Part shown: positions 1 to 10,857 of the stretch, one piece after another
How positions within the stretch are numbered: the stretch's first letter is position 1
How the letters are laid out: every line of letters begins with the position of its first letter
Assembly (NCBI GenBank): GCA_032622095.1
Contig: CP136061.1
Location: forward strand, 45,641,797-45,705,796
From: Siphonodentalium dalli
Taxonomy: Eukaryota; Mollusca; Scaphopoda; Gadilida; Siphonodentaliidae
Length of the DNA: 64,000 nucleotides
Reading direction: 5' to 3'
Translations under genes and position numbers: made by a program
The notes under the pieces: model-generated
The model's database searches: none
Seen by the model: only the letters and a program-made list of their open reading frames with translations
Told to the model about the DNA's origin: nothing

Positions 1-930
1 TATGTCGTCCGTAGCGGAAAATTTTGCATATACTGCATCTATTCATATGCGTTCTACCACAATGCACGTGGCAAGAACACATGATAAATTATTTGTATAG
101 TTATCTCTTGGCGGATTTATCCAGTGAACACAAACGGTCAAGGTATGTTTTATGAATATTATTTACATAAGAACAGCAAACATTATCTGTTTCCGCTCAC
201 AAGGATGGAGACTTAGGGCAGGTAGTAGGACTGTATTGAATATAATCTATTTTGTATATTACTAGTAATTGTCCAGTTGCTATAATATGGAACTACATTG
301 TATATACATCGACTATTGTGGCATATTTATACTGCCAAGAAGAATTTCTTAGACTTGTTAGTGAAAACGTGCATTGTTATTGATATTTATGTTATTTATT
401 TGTAACGTAAAATTCTCATTGGTAAACTGTTTCTTGAAAAGCGAAAAAAGTAATTCAGTAACATATTTCAGCGTGTATTTCTGGAAGAATACAACAATAA
501 TAATAAACTGAATACTAATAATCGATCCATTTACATAGCGAATTAGCTTCAATGCACTGCATATCAAATATTCCCTCGGGCATTGGGCACATGCCGCTCT
601 GGACAACCAACCACAGAGGAAGCAACACCAACTGCAGCGAATTCGTGCGTACATTAAAGACATATTATGCGTACATTAAAGACATATTATGGACTTTTTC
701 CGAGTGCGTGAAACTGATAAATTAGTATTCAGACGCTGTGCCAACTGGAGGAATGTAGCATTCTACTAGGATCGCCGAAATATCAGGCATATCGACCGTA
801 CCACTCCATAGAATACATCGTCTGAACTACGCTCAATTGTAAATATTTACTTCACGATTCGGGGCGCAACTATCGTCGATAAACGAACGAAAACGATTTC
901 GCCATCGAGAGTCACTGCATTTAATAAATA
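1..930. other. Unassigned AT-rich sequence, no gene seen
   Basis: No convincing coding region, splice pattern or known repeat was recognised here. The longest open frames are short, low-complexity and unsupported. The only local structure is a 22-bp direct duplication at 647-690 (unit begins GCGTACATTAAAGAC), listed separately. Confidence 0.5.
647..690. repeat. 22-bp tandem duplication (2 copies)
   Basis: The unit GCGTACATTAAAGACATATTAT-type sequence starts at 647 and again at 669 with no visible difference between the two copies. This is most simply a replication-slippage duplication. No function is suggested. Confidence 0.85.
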
Positions 931-1189
931 TATAAGAATGACGGTGAGTTTTGTCAATTTGGGTACAATATTTGTAAAAATAACTACTTTGAGCAAGATT
1001 ATTCTCCATTCAATATTTGATCACCCTACCGGAGTGTTTCTCATCACTTTAAGGTTAAAATTTTGGCACGATAAATTGACACCTGAAATGTGTACTTTGT
1101 TAACACACGAGTGGTGCGAAGCTGTCACAATACGAGTGACCTTGCTCGGGGGTCATCATTTGGCGCAATATATTTGAACAGCGTACAAC

Positions 1190-2588
1190 CCGATAATTGC
1201 ACATACCTTGAAACGGGTACACACAAATGATATATATGTGTGTGTCCTTTATAGACTCGAACCGATTGAGCTCAAACTTGCTACCTACGGGAAGTGTCAT
1301 GGACGGGTTAAATTGTGACCCCGACCTGACCTTGACCTTGAAAATGATCAACTCAAGGTAAAATTGAAAAACAAAAAATTCAATTAAAAAATTAATTCAC
1401 AATTCACTCATTGAAACAGGGGGGGGGGGGGAACTGCAGACACAGGGTGGAAAAAACTGTTTTCTTCGGTTTGGGTACCCCCCCCCCCAAAAAAAACAGC
1501 AAAAACTGCAGTTTTTTTCCACTAACCATTTGCCCCCCCCCCCCCCCTCCCCAGAAAAATCAAATCTACCCCAGCCGGACAACAACTCGATTTGACTGGA
1601 AACCGAAACAAACACCGGAGCATACAATTCACGAGAAGGTGCTAGGTAACTTAGTTTAGATTAATTTGACTAAAATGGTCATTGTCTACCAGTAGAACGC
1701 AGATTTGTACCTCGTGATGTCATGACATGTACAAACATGTATATTGGGGATCGCAACGCTTTGTATGCACTTTAAAAAATGACAACTAGTCATTACCTCG
1801 ACTTTGAAAAAGATGCAAATGAGATGAGTGAGATACCAGAATATAACTGTTTTCTGATACCATTGGAGGGAAATTGTTTTATACATGGGATAGTTCTGCA
1901 GTAAAAAATTGTCAGATAAGCGATCGCAGGGTAGAATTCTGCATTCGACAGGTAGACACTGACATAGTCGGCATTATTAAGAGGGTTAATGGGGTCAATA
2001 TCACATGTAAACCAAGACAGTGGTTATCCAAAATTGTTTTAGGTGGATTGTACTACTCATGTATATATGATTTGGATATTAAGGTTAATCCATATTCTAT
2101 AAAATGAGAGAAAATTTAAGTTGTGAGTCTGAAAATACATATTTGGAAAAAAATTGTCGGAATTTTTTTTTTCCGACAACCCCCCCCCCCCCCCCCCTAA
2201 ATGAATAAGGAAAAAATTTACGTGTAAATTTTTGACGCCTAGGTACCCCCCCCCCCACCCCCCGGTACGTTGTGTCCCGCAGTTTTTTTCCGGCCACCCC
2301 CCCCCCTGATTTAAAAACAAATAATTAAATTCAAAAACCTACAGGAAGTGTCATGGACGGGTTAAATTGTGACCCTGACCTTGACCTTGAAAATGATCAA
2401 TTCAAGGTCAAATCGGGTCAAATTGAAAAACAAAAAATTAAATCAAAAAATTAATTCACAACTAACTCATTGAAAAAAAAAAATTAATTAAAAAATTAAT
2501 TCAAAAAATTAATTCAAAAAATTAATTAAAGAAATTAAAAATTGTCATGTTTCTGACGATTGCCGCCAGTGGCGGGCTAACCTGCTAG
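1190..2588 (+). mobile_element. Helitron-like non-autonomous element (3' end certain, 5' end not)
   Basis: The right end has the layout of a Helitron 3' terminus: a short GC hairpin (CCGCC-AGT-GGCGG, near 2562-2578) followed about ten bases later by CTAG at 2585-2588 and then a T. The same end closes two elements near 18.3 and 19.0 kb. The body carries 'ctttatagactcgaaccgattgagctcaaacttgctacc' twice in degraded form and shares it with elements at 16.9 and 18.7 kb. The left end was not found. The start given is where similarity to the other copies becomes visible. No Rep/helicase coding is present, so it is non-autonomous. Confidence 0.65.
1419..1550. repeat. Poly-G / poly-C homopolymer cluster
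   Basis: Runs of 11-16 identical G or C bases alternate with 'aaaaaactgcagttttttcc'-type sequence. Similar tracts recur at 2180-2197, 2246-2264 and 2295-2306 in the same Helitron-like element. Open frames through these tracts give Gly- or Pro-only peptides and were not taken as genes. Exact run lengths are the least reliable bases in the window. Confidence 0.8.
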
Positions 2589-2717
2589 TATAATATAAAG
2601 AGCGTGTATCTATGATATAAAGAGCGTTTATACTCTTATTGCCTTGATTATCTCGGGTCATTTTTCTCCTTTTGAGAAGAAAGGAGATTCCATTTTCCCA
2701 CACAACATAAACATCCT

Positions 2718-3520
2718 GGGGACTTTAAATCATTTGTAACACGTGTAACACCCATCTACGAGCGGTCTCTCTGGTATCTCAGAAATAATGTAACACTTGT
2801 AATGCTTTGTAACATGTAGCTACACTGAGACGGTAGAAATAAAATAGGCTGCGGTTTTCTACTGGGACTTTAAATCATTTGTAACTTTTGTAATATCCAT
2901 CTACGAGCGGTCTCTCTGGTATCTCAGAAATAATGTAACACTTGTAACGCTTTGTAACATTTCGCTACACTGAGACGGTAGAAATAAAATAGGCTGCGGT
3001 TTTCTACTGGGACTTTTAATCATTTGTAACACTTGTAACACCCATCTACGAGCGGTCTCTCTTGTATCTCAGAAAATATTGTAACACTTGTAACGCTTTG
3101 TAACATGTCGCTACGCTGAGACGGTAGGAATAAAATATGCTGCGGTTTTCTACTGGGACTTTAAATCATTTGTAACATTTGTAACACTTGTAACACCCGT
3201 CTACGAGCGGTCTCTCTGGTATGTCAGAAATAATGTAACACTTGTAACACATTGTAACATGTCGCTACACTGAACACGGTAGAAAAAAATAGGCTGCGGT
3301 TTTCTACTGGGACTTTAAATCATTTGTAACATTTGTAACGCTTGTAACACCCGTCTACGAGCGGTCTCTTTGGTATCTCAGAAATAATGTAACACTTGTA
3401 ACACATTGTAACATGTCGCTACACTGAGCACGGTAGAAAAAAATAGGCTGCGGTTTTCTACTGGGACTTTAAATCATTTGTAACACTTGTAACACTTGTA
3501 ACACTTGTAACACTGTTACA
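2718..3520. repeat. Satellite, 145-154 bp monomers, about 5.5 copies
   Basis: The phrase GGGACTTTAAATCATTTG recurs at 2718, 2864, 3009, 3155, 3309 and 3463, giving spacings of 146, 145, 146, 154 and 154 bp. Each monomer contains a 'ctacgagcggtctctctggtatctcag' block, a 'gctacactgagacggtagaaataaaataggctgcgg' block, and several TGTAACACT 9-mers. The last monomer ends in four TGTAACACT units in a row, and the length variation between monomers is consistent with gain or loss of this 9-mer. Confidence 0.9.
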
Positions 3521-3529
3521 AAATGCCTA

Positions 3530-4024
3530 GTGGAGGAAAAGTGTACCGGATTCATGCAATATATGTAGAAATTAAATGTGAAACTCACAATAATCGAACT
3601 CAGCTCGATGTGTTCACACCGAAGACACGTCCGACACGTTAGCCACTGGACGGTAGAGGGGTAATGTCGCAAGAGCTGCTATACTCGCCCTTGACCTCGA
3701 CCAATGGTATACTCGTAGGGCGCGCATTTATAATCTCAAACCGACTTATATATCAAGATGTTCCACCCACTTTGGTGTTCTAGAAACCAGTTAGTTGAGA
3801 TAACGTGACTGCCAATTCTGAAGTGTATAATTCACCAAGGCTGATCACATCGTCACCGTGCAGCAGTGTTCACACTGGCCCAAAATTCTCTTGAGCCACC
3901 ACCTTAGCCACTTTTGATTTTTTTTTAGCCACTTTTCATTTACTTGAGCCACATTTTTTCAACCCATATTTTTTGGAGCCACTTTGATTTAAACATATTC
4001 AAAGAACAACACAAGCTAATTAAC
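3530..4024. other. Unassigned spacer
   Basis: About 500 bp between the satellite and the transposase fragment. It contains four loosely repeated 'ttgagccac...ttt' phrases at 3890-3985 but no coding pattern or recognised element. Confidence 0.4.
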
Positions 4025-4605
4025 TCAATTATTCATTCTATTATAATATAACAGGTTCTGGTAACAACAATAACAACAATGAGAACAAAGTTTGTCCTTC
4101 AGCCCTAAACTGTCGAGAACTGAATGAATTGCTGTCGTAATATTATCTTGGAGCTCTTTAGCACTAAGTAGAACACTCTTTGGGTTGTGACGTCCCTCAG
4201 ATCGAATTAAGTAATGTCCGTGAATGACTACATTCGGCGAGGTTGAAATGTCAGTAGATTCATCCAGCATAATGCTAAAACACGAACTTTGATTAATTTC
4301 CTCGATTATTGAATCATCGATAACAGCAACAATTGATTCTTGGAACTCATTTAGACTCCGATTGTGGCTGTATGTCGTGTGTTTATCCACCCGAAGAGTT
4401 GATAGGTCTATGTTTCCTTGTTCTATGCACAGTGCATTTATTCCTTCAAACAGACTGTTGGACAAGTGGGTTTTCGCCATGAAGTAAACATTTTTCATGG
4501 CCGCAGTGATAGATTTTTCCGCCCAGGACAATACAACTTTCTGCGCGTCTTTCATTGATTTGCCGTCTCTAATTATTCGCATGGCTGCACTGTGAGAATT
4601 ATTTC
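4025..4605 (-). pseudogene. hAT-type transposase (DUF4371-like) exon, C-terminal piece
   Basis: The translated exon has the run SCFSIMLDESTDIS followed by 'VIHGHYL', which is the hallmark of hAT transposases and of vertebrate genes derived from them (ZNF862 / ZMYM-type, DUF4371 domain). In hAT enzymes the first Asp of this region belongs to the DDE catalytic triad. The exon begins after a good 3' splice site (ttaattaatttcag, exon base 4605). Its first two bases, GA, complete a codon begun by the exon ending at 5317. Coding sense fades near 4090, where the frame runs into a Cys/Tyr-rich stretch encoded by TTGTTA repeats. The remaining catalytic domain and the C-terminal dimerisation domain are absent. 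The gene is therefore broken and transcribed, if at all, towards lower coordinates. Confidence 0.8.
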
Positions 4606-5316
4606 CTGAAATTAATTAATTTATATTATTAGATACTTGTAATATATAAATTAATTTAATTTAATTATAAAAAAAGATCGATAGATTCATAAGATTCGTG
4701 ATATTTGCCACGAAAATTAACGAATTTGACCGGAGATTCACGGGTGTAAAAATATTTATTTGTAGATAGAGTTGCTTCCCATTGTATGTTGCATGATAAT
4801 TATGCCCTCAGGTTACACTGGTGTAAATATTTCCCATAGGCTTCAATGTTAACGTTTGTTGATCTGCATCAGAGGTCAAATGGAAACTGTTCAAACTGCC
4901 TTCGGATTATGTGAGCTTGACATCTGTGGAAACTTTCCCAATAAAAAAATCAACACCGTCTAGCAGGGAATCCACTTCAAATTTTCGTTTTTTCATGACT
5001 AGGGTCAGTTCCGCACTAAAAAAATATTGTCATTTTTTCAATCACACTTAAAATTTCTAAACAGCCACAACAGACTTCACCTTTAATGAATGGGCCTCTT
5101 GGCAAATGAAGTTTGTGGGAGAATGATTCCTTGAATTTTTGTCAACAGTTTACATTTAATTCATGCAACCAATCACAGCCCAGAGTGTTTTAACTGTGAA
5201 ACTCTATACTCCTCCCGCAACCGCAGGGGGAGCTGCCTATAGTATTTACACCAGTGTAACCCTCAGTTCTTCACTCATACAAATCGAGCGTGATGTGAAT
5301 GAATAAATATGCCTAC
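4606..5316 (-). other. Intron of the hAT-like pseudogene
   Basis: On the minus strand the donor is AAAG|GTAGGC at 5317/5316 and the acceptor is TTTCAG ending at 4606. The exon phases match: 1 base on the left and 2 on the right, forming a Gly codon. Joining the exons restores the spacing of a TTF/BED-like zinc finger, with CTTC upstream and two His after the join. No other gene or repeat was recognised inside the 711 bp. Confidence 0.75.
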
Positions 5317-5491
5317 CTTTGGAATTTTCATGTTTCTGTATGGAATCTTTCTTCAAGATATTACAGCCAGATACACACATATTGATAACATCCACAGCCC
5401 GGCATGTTGTACAGAACATTACACGTTTGTCTTCATTGTAAGACAACACAGGCGATTTAACTTCCATTCTTCTCTAAAGAAGCGTTTCTTC
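5317..5491 (-). pseudogene. hAT-like gene, zinc-finger exon (right part)
   Basis: The exon encodes KRVMFCTTCRAV, then KDSIQKHENSK just before the donor. It resembles the N-terminal zinc finger of ZNF862/KIAA1586-type hAT proteins (FCTTC ... KHxxSKxH). Upstream in the same piece an in-frame tag stop and a one-base shift separate the zinc-finger frame from the frame that continues the 9214-9031 piece. Besides being interrupted by the 3.5-kb element, the gene is thus also frameshifted. The exon stops at 5491, the edge of the target-site duplication. Confidence 0.75.
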
Positions 5492-5499
5492 GGGTCCTA

Positions 5500-6605
5500 C
5501 TAAAACCCGACCGCACCCGACCGCACCCGACCGGACCCGACCGCACCCGACCGGACCGCCCCCAGGGGTCCGAGCGAGATGGGGTTTGCACTATCGTGTA
5601 GAATGGACCCGAATGTACCAAAGTTCTAATCCCCAAGTCGATAGCTCGAGAGGACACGGCACTGTTAACCCCTGACTTGCGGCCGTTTCCGCCAGGTACG
5701 GGAGATCCAAAAAGGCGCCTCCCGCACCTCCCCTGACTGCTTGAACACGGAAATGTACATTATATCATGAAGTGAATACCCATATGCATCCATGGGCGAT
5801 CGGACAAGTCGCTAGCTGCAGCGGAAGTGAATAAATTAACCCATACGCTGCTGCCGAATTCGCTATAAATGTACGCAAAAACGCCGAAATTAACACCCGC
5901 CGACCGGACCGCCGCCAGGGGTCCGAGCGAGATGGGGTTTGCACTATCGTGTAGAATGGACCCGAATGTATCAAAGTTCCAATCCCCAAGTCGATAGCTC
6001 GAGCGGACACGGCACTGTTAACCCCTGACTTGCGGTCGTTTCCGCCAGGTACGGAAAATCCAAAAAGGCACCGACCGCACCACCCCTGACTGCCTGACCA
6101 CGGAAATGTACATTATATCATGAAGTGAATACCCATATGCATCCATGGGCGATCGGACAAGTCGCTAGCTGCAGCGGAAGTGAATAAATTGACCCATACG
6201 CTGCTGCCGAATTCGCTATAAATGTACGCAAAAACGCCGAAATTAGCACCCGCCGACCGGACCGCCCCAGGGGTCCGAGCGAGATGGGGTTTGCACTATC
6301 GTGTAGAATGGACCCGAATGTACCAAAGTTCTAATCCCCAAGTCGATAGCTCAAGAGGACACGGCACTGTTAACCCCTGACGTGCGGCCGTTTCCGCCAG
6401 GTACGGGAGATCCAAAAAGGCGCCGACCGCACCTCCCCTGACTGCCTGAACACGGAAATGTACATTATATCATGAAGTGAATACCCATATGCATCCATGG
6501 GCGATCGGACAAGTCGCTAGCTGCAGCGGAAGTGAATAAATTAACCCATACGCTGCTGCCGAATTCGCTATAAATGTACGCAAAAACGCCAAAATTAACA
6601 CCCGC
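5500..6605 (-). repeat. Left arm: three ~352-bp GC-rich tandem repeats
   Basis: The phrase CGAGCGAGATGGGGTTTGC starts at 5571, 5924 and 6276, giving a spacing of 352-353 bp. Each monomer also has 'ctgttaacccctgacttgcggccgtttccgccaggtac' and 'tatgcatccatgggcgatcggacaagtcgctagctgcagcgg'. Short open frames through these monomers repeat with the DNA period and are not taken as genes. Confidence 0.9.
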
Positions 6606-7440
6606 CGACACATCTATAGGCCGGAGTTATACAGTGTGTGTGTGTAATTTATTTTAGATGAAAAACATGACTGTTGGAAGGAAACTTGAAACTGATTCTT
6701 TGCCTACATGTATCTATATCTAACAGAATGTTTGTTGGTTGTTAAAATTGAAGTTGATTACAACACCGAAGTGTCAGTGATATGTCCAAACGCAAACAGA
6801 GGCAAATGTATAATGACAAAATCGACAAATTATAATGCACGAGAAAAATGGTGTTTCACAAACATAGAAACATTTATGTTGAGATATGTTCAAAGTTAGC
6901 ACATGGAAGCAGGCTTTAATATTATAAGAACGCATATTTTCTCGCGTGATATCCCACAGACCCCTGGCACAATAGACCCCAACCACCCAAATAAATATAT
7001 GTCTTTGAGTGGTTTGGGTGTATTGTGCCAGGGACCTGTGGGATATCCCTCCGAAACATTGATATTTCTCTCGGTACTTTCCTCGATGACCTCGTACACC
7101 TTCTTATCGCGCATTATCATTATTTTTCTATTTCTGAGATTGGGTGAATCAATATAGCTCCAAAAGTAATTTCCGTTAAACAATGGAAACGAAATCCAGG
7201 TTTATGGTCCGAATGTTGACAATTTTCAACGTCAATCTTGGATGAACAGGAAACACTTTGCCCGTTTATTCTTTCACATCTTTATATTGTAGATAACGGT
7301 TGTCTGTGCGAAAAAAATTCATCTGGACCCACCCCCCCCCCCCCCCCCACATACGGACACGCTTCCCAGGCACAATTTACACGAAAACTTTTTTCCTACT
7401 AAAGATTTCTCACCTAAATAGATTGTTGAAAAGTGTCATA
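6606..7440. other. Centre of the inverted-repeat transposon
   Basis: This is AT-richer than the arms. It contains a 100-bp imperfect palindrome at 6948-7047 and a poly-C run at 7330-7348. A 95-codon open frame on the minus strand (7183-6896) crosses the palindrome and resembles nothing I know, so I do not call a gene. Confidence 0.5.
6948..7047. repeat. 100-bp imperfect palindrome
   Basis: The left half starts GATATCCCACAGACCCCTGG and the right half ends with its near-complement (CCAGGGACCTGTGGGATATC), with almost no loop. This is the shape of a small MITE or a cruciform-forming site. A target duplication was not identified. Confidence 0.8.
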
Positions 7441-9025
7441 TTGCAGTTGGGGTTAACAGTGCCGTATCCGCTATCGACTTGGGGTTGGAACTTTGGTATA
7501 TTCGGGTCCTTTCTGCACGATAGTGCAAACCCCATCTCGCTCGGACCCCTGGGGCTGTCCGGTCGGCGGAGGTTAATATTGGCGTTTTTGCGTACATTCA
7601 TAGCGAATTCGACAGCAGCGTATGGGCTAATTTATTTACTTCCGCTGCAGCTAGCGACTTATCCGACCGCCCATGCATGCATATGGGTATTTCCTTCATG
7701 ATACAATGTCCATTTCCGTGGTCAGGCAGTCAGGGGAGGTGCATGCGGTCGGATTTCCCGTACCTGGCGGAAACGGCCGCAAGTCAGGGGTTAACAGTGC
7801 CGTATCCGCTCGAGCTATCGACTTGGGGATTGGAACATTGGTACATTCGGGTCCATTCTACACGATAGTACAAACAGCATCTCGCACGGACCCCTAAGGG
7901 CGGTCCGGTCGGCGGGTGTTAATTTCGGCGTTTTTGCGTACATTTATATCGAATTTGGCAGCAGCGTGTGGGTTAATTTATTCACTTCCGCTGCAGCTAG
8001 CGACTTGTCCGATCGCGCATGGATGAATATCCGTATTTCCTTCATGATATAATGTCCATTTCCGTGGTCAGGTAGTCAGGGGAGGTGCGGGAGGTGCCTT
8101 TTTGGATTTCACGTACCTGGCGGAAACGGCCGCAAGTCAGGGTTAACAGTGCCGTATCCGCTCGAGCTATCGACTTGGGGATTGGAACATTGGTACATTC
8201 GTGTCCATTCTACACGATAGTACAAACAGCATCTCGCACGGACCCCTAGGGGAGGTCCGGTCGGCGGGTGTTAATTTCGGCGTTTTTGCGTACATTTATA
8301 GCGAATTCGGCAGCAGCGTATGGGTTAGTTACTTTATTCACTTCTGCTACAGCTAGCGGTTTGTCCGATCGCGCATGGATGAATATCCGTATTTCCTTCA
8401 TGATATAATGTCCATTTCCGTGGTCAGGTAGTCAGGGGAGGTGCGGGAGGTGCCTTTTTGGATTTCCCGTACCTGGCGGAAACGGCCGCAAGTCAGGGGT
8501 TAACAGTGCCGTATCCGCTCGAGCTATCGACTTGGGGATTGGAACTTTGGTACATTCGGGTCCATTCTACACGATAGTGCAAATCCCATCTCGCTCGGAC
8601 CCCTGGGGGCGGTCCGGTCGGCGGGTGTTAATTTCGGCGTTTTTGCGTACATTTATAGCGAATTCGGCAGCAGCGTATGGGTTAATTTATTCACTTCCGC
8701 TACAGCTAGCGGCTTGTCCGATCGCGCATGGATGAATATCCGTATTTCCTTCATGATATAATGTCCATTTCCGTTGTCAGGCAGTCATGGGTGGTGCGGT
8801 CGGCGCCTTTTTTTTGATTTCCCGTACCTGGCGGAAACGGCCGCAAGTCAGGGGTTAACAGTGCCGTGTCCGCTCGAGCTATCGACTTGGGGATTAGAAC
8901 TTTGGTACATTCGGGTCCATTCTACACGATAGTGCAAACCCCATCTCGCTCGGACCCCTGGGGGCGGTCCGGTCGGTGCGGTCGGGTCCGGTCGGGTGCG
9001 GTCGGGTGCGGTCGGGTTTTAGTAG
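7441..9025 (+). repeat. Right arm: five ~352-bp GC-rich tandem repeats
   Basis: The phrase ATCTCGCTCGGACCCCT (or ATCTCGCACGG) recurs at 7534, 7879, 8231, 8588 and 8943, spaced 345-357 bp. The monomer is the reverse complement of the left-arm monomer. The arm differs from the left one in copy number (5 against 3), so the two arms cannot pair along their full length. Confidence 0.9.
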
Positions 9026-9030
9026 GACCG

Positions 9031-9214
9031 GTTTCTTCAAATCCTTTTGTGGTGTTCTCGTGGCATTGTGAACGATAATATTGTTCATTTGATTTTTCAA
9101 CGGTGTTGCATCACACGAATTTGTCGAATCAACTACTTTAGCGCATACTACAGTTTTATCAGGAGTCCGTTCTATAGATGGCTTTCCAAAGAAATCGATC
9201 ACTTTTTTTCGCAA
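9031..9214 (-). pseudogene. hAT-like gene, N-terminal coding piece
   Basis: The frame opens with MRKKVIDFFGKPS, a short basic start followed by a 'FFGKP' phrase seen at the N-terminus of several ZNF862/ZMYM-like hAT proteins. It runs without stop to the GAAGAAAC target duplication, where the 3.5-kb element cuts it. After removing the element, the sequence would continue into the 5491-5317 piece but in a different frame. About 61 codons are visible. Family assignment of this piece rests mainly on its position. Confidence 0.6.
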
Positions 9215-9587
9215 TCATGAGTTTGGTTACTGTGATTACTAACAAAAGTGAACATAAACCTTTATTTTGACTCCATCAAATTTGGGAAAATTGGGTTAGC
9301 AAAGCCCTTAATAACAATATATGCCATACAATATGATTAAAATATTATAATTCATCTCCATTAGGAACGTCTGTGTCTCAGAAGGTGCCCACAGAGTAAT
9401 AGAAAATAGCTGTAATTATAAACCATTTCCCCCGTTATGGCTCCCAGAATGCAACATAATTCAAACTATAGTTTATTTTCAATGGGAGGGGAATAACTCT
9501 ATATCTAAATATATAGAGTTATTGCCCTTCCATTGAAATTATCGGCTTTTAGTCTGGTCGAATAAAGGTTTGACCTAGAATAAATTT
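9215..9587. other. Spacer with a mollusc-type short hairpin
   Basis: No coding pattern is visible. The stretch contains the 62-bp hairpin described separately and otherwise unassigned AT-rich sequence. Confidence 0.5.
9477..9538. repeat. 62-bp hairpin with GGGCAATAACTCTATAT arms
   Basis: Arms at 9477-9504 and 9511-9538 are complementary at 26 of 28 positions around a 6-base loop. The arm phrase GCAATAACTCTATA is characteristic of short interspersed repeats in mollusc genomes. It recurs at about 33140 in the tandem array and in the equivalent place of the other units. Confidence 0.85.
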
Positions 9588-10857
9588 GGACTAAATTAGT
9601 TTGTATACCATTTTGAAGAGAAATATATCCTCTATAACATATCCAAAATCCGCTAAAATCCGCTTTGAGCAATTTTTGTAATTCAAGATGGCGTCCAAGA
9701 TGGCTGCCATTTCCGTTAAATCAGTTCTACGCAATTATAGTGGGAAAATCTTGTCATATGTATACACTGGTATACATTTCTGTGAAGCTAAGACATAACC
9801 CCACCGTTGTATTCCAAAATTGGAACTCCCCGTCATAAATGGCCGTTTTTTACTAATATCTTTAAGATAAGTTTCTACTGTTTGGAACTGGTTGAGAATT
9901 TTGACTTTATTTTGTATTTAACATCTTAACTGACCATTGGAGCAAAGACATATGCTATTCATGGGCTCCCACCCCCTTCCGATCGCTAAACAATTCGAGT
10001 TTACAGAACGTGGTATAACATAGCACAAAATATCACCATTGGGATTCTAGTCATATTTCATCAAGCAATTGGAAGAGCTGTGCAATGTAAGTAATGCTTT
10101 CTACTTTTTATGGATATTCCAACTCAATGTTACCAAATTCGTCACTTTGGATCAAAATGGCTTCCAAAATGGCGGCCAAAATATGGAAAATTCTCAATAT
10201 TGTCCCAGTGTGCCATGCAACTGCTTATAAGGTGTTGTTGATGCACACAGTTGACTATTCTGTCGTATATACATTGAACACCAACATTTCTGATGCACAT
10301 TGGTTAATTGTTACCATTGAAACCATTAAAATCACCAGAATTATTCATTTTTTTCTGTCACAAACTTTTCATCAAAATCGGCAAAAAATCACTGTTCAGG
10401 TTTGAAACATTTTTTAAAGTAAAATGGAAATTTCTTTGGTATCAGCGATGTTTATTATTTTGATATGTGCTAACTGTGTCACATTGATGTGTTTTAGACA
10501 ATATTGCTCAAGATGGCTTGCAAAATGGCAACCAAATTTTTGTAAAATGTTGATTTGTCACAGATATTCCGAACATTATTCACTGCTGTTCCGAAATGGT
10601 AGCAGATTGTGACTCACTTGGTTATTAAAAATGCTACTTAGTCGACTAAATGTGATATTCTGGTTGTCCCAGAACCTTAATAGGCATGGAAGTTCATTTA
10701 AGGAGTGCAGTATGGATTTTGCCAAACAAATTCTTTTGGGATTCTGTCCATGTTATTTTTAACTGGAATGGGCAGAAAGTTGAAAGGGAACTGAGAGGGA
10801 TCATAGTATGTGGCTACACTGGCCCATTGTAATCAACATTGATCAACTTAATAGATT
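9588..10857 (+). repeat. Left arm of fold-back element 1
   Basis: The arm contains repeated paired motifs of the type AAGATGGCGTCCAAGATGG (9686-9709) and AAAATGGCTTCCAAAATGG (10155-10185), with the ATGGC cores 12 bp apart. Open frames of 60-100 codons at 10094-10612 lie entirely in the arm, have no recognisable domain and are probably chance frames. Confidence 0.75.

Larger units (their letters stand above)
5492..9030. mobile_element. 3.5-kb inverted-repeat transposon with tandem-repeat arms
   Basis: Both ends carry the inverted sequence GGTCCTACTAAAACCCGACC followed by several CGACCGCACC/CGACCGGACC copies. The element is flanked by the direct 8-bp duplication GTTTCTTC (5484-5491 and 9031-9038). 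The left arm has three and the right arm five copies of a roughly 352-bp GC-rich monomer in opposite orientation. A non-repetitive 830-bp centre lies between them. An 8-bp duplication is usual for hAT and P-type elements. No transposase reads through the element, so it must be moved by another element if it moves at all. It lies inside the first exon of the hAT-like gene. Confidence 0.85.

Noticed and set aside
6896-7183. 95-codon minus-strand frame in the centre of the 3.5-kb transposon
   Set aside because: It crosses a 100-bp palindrome, and no transposase or other domain is recognisable.
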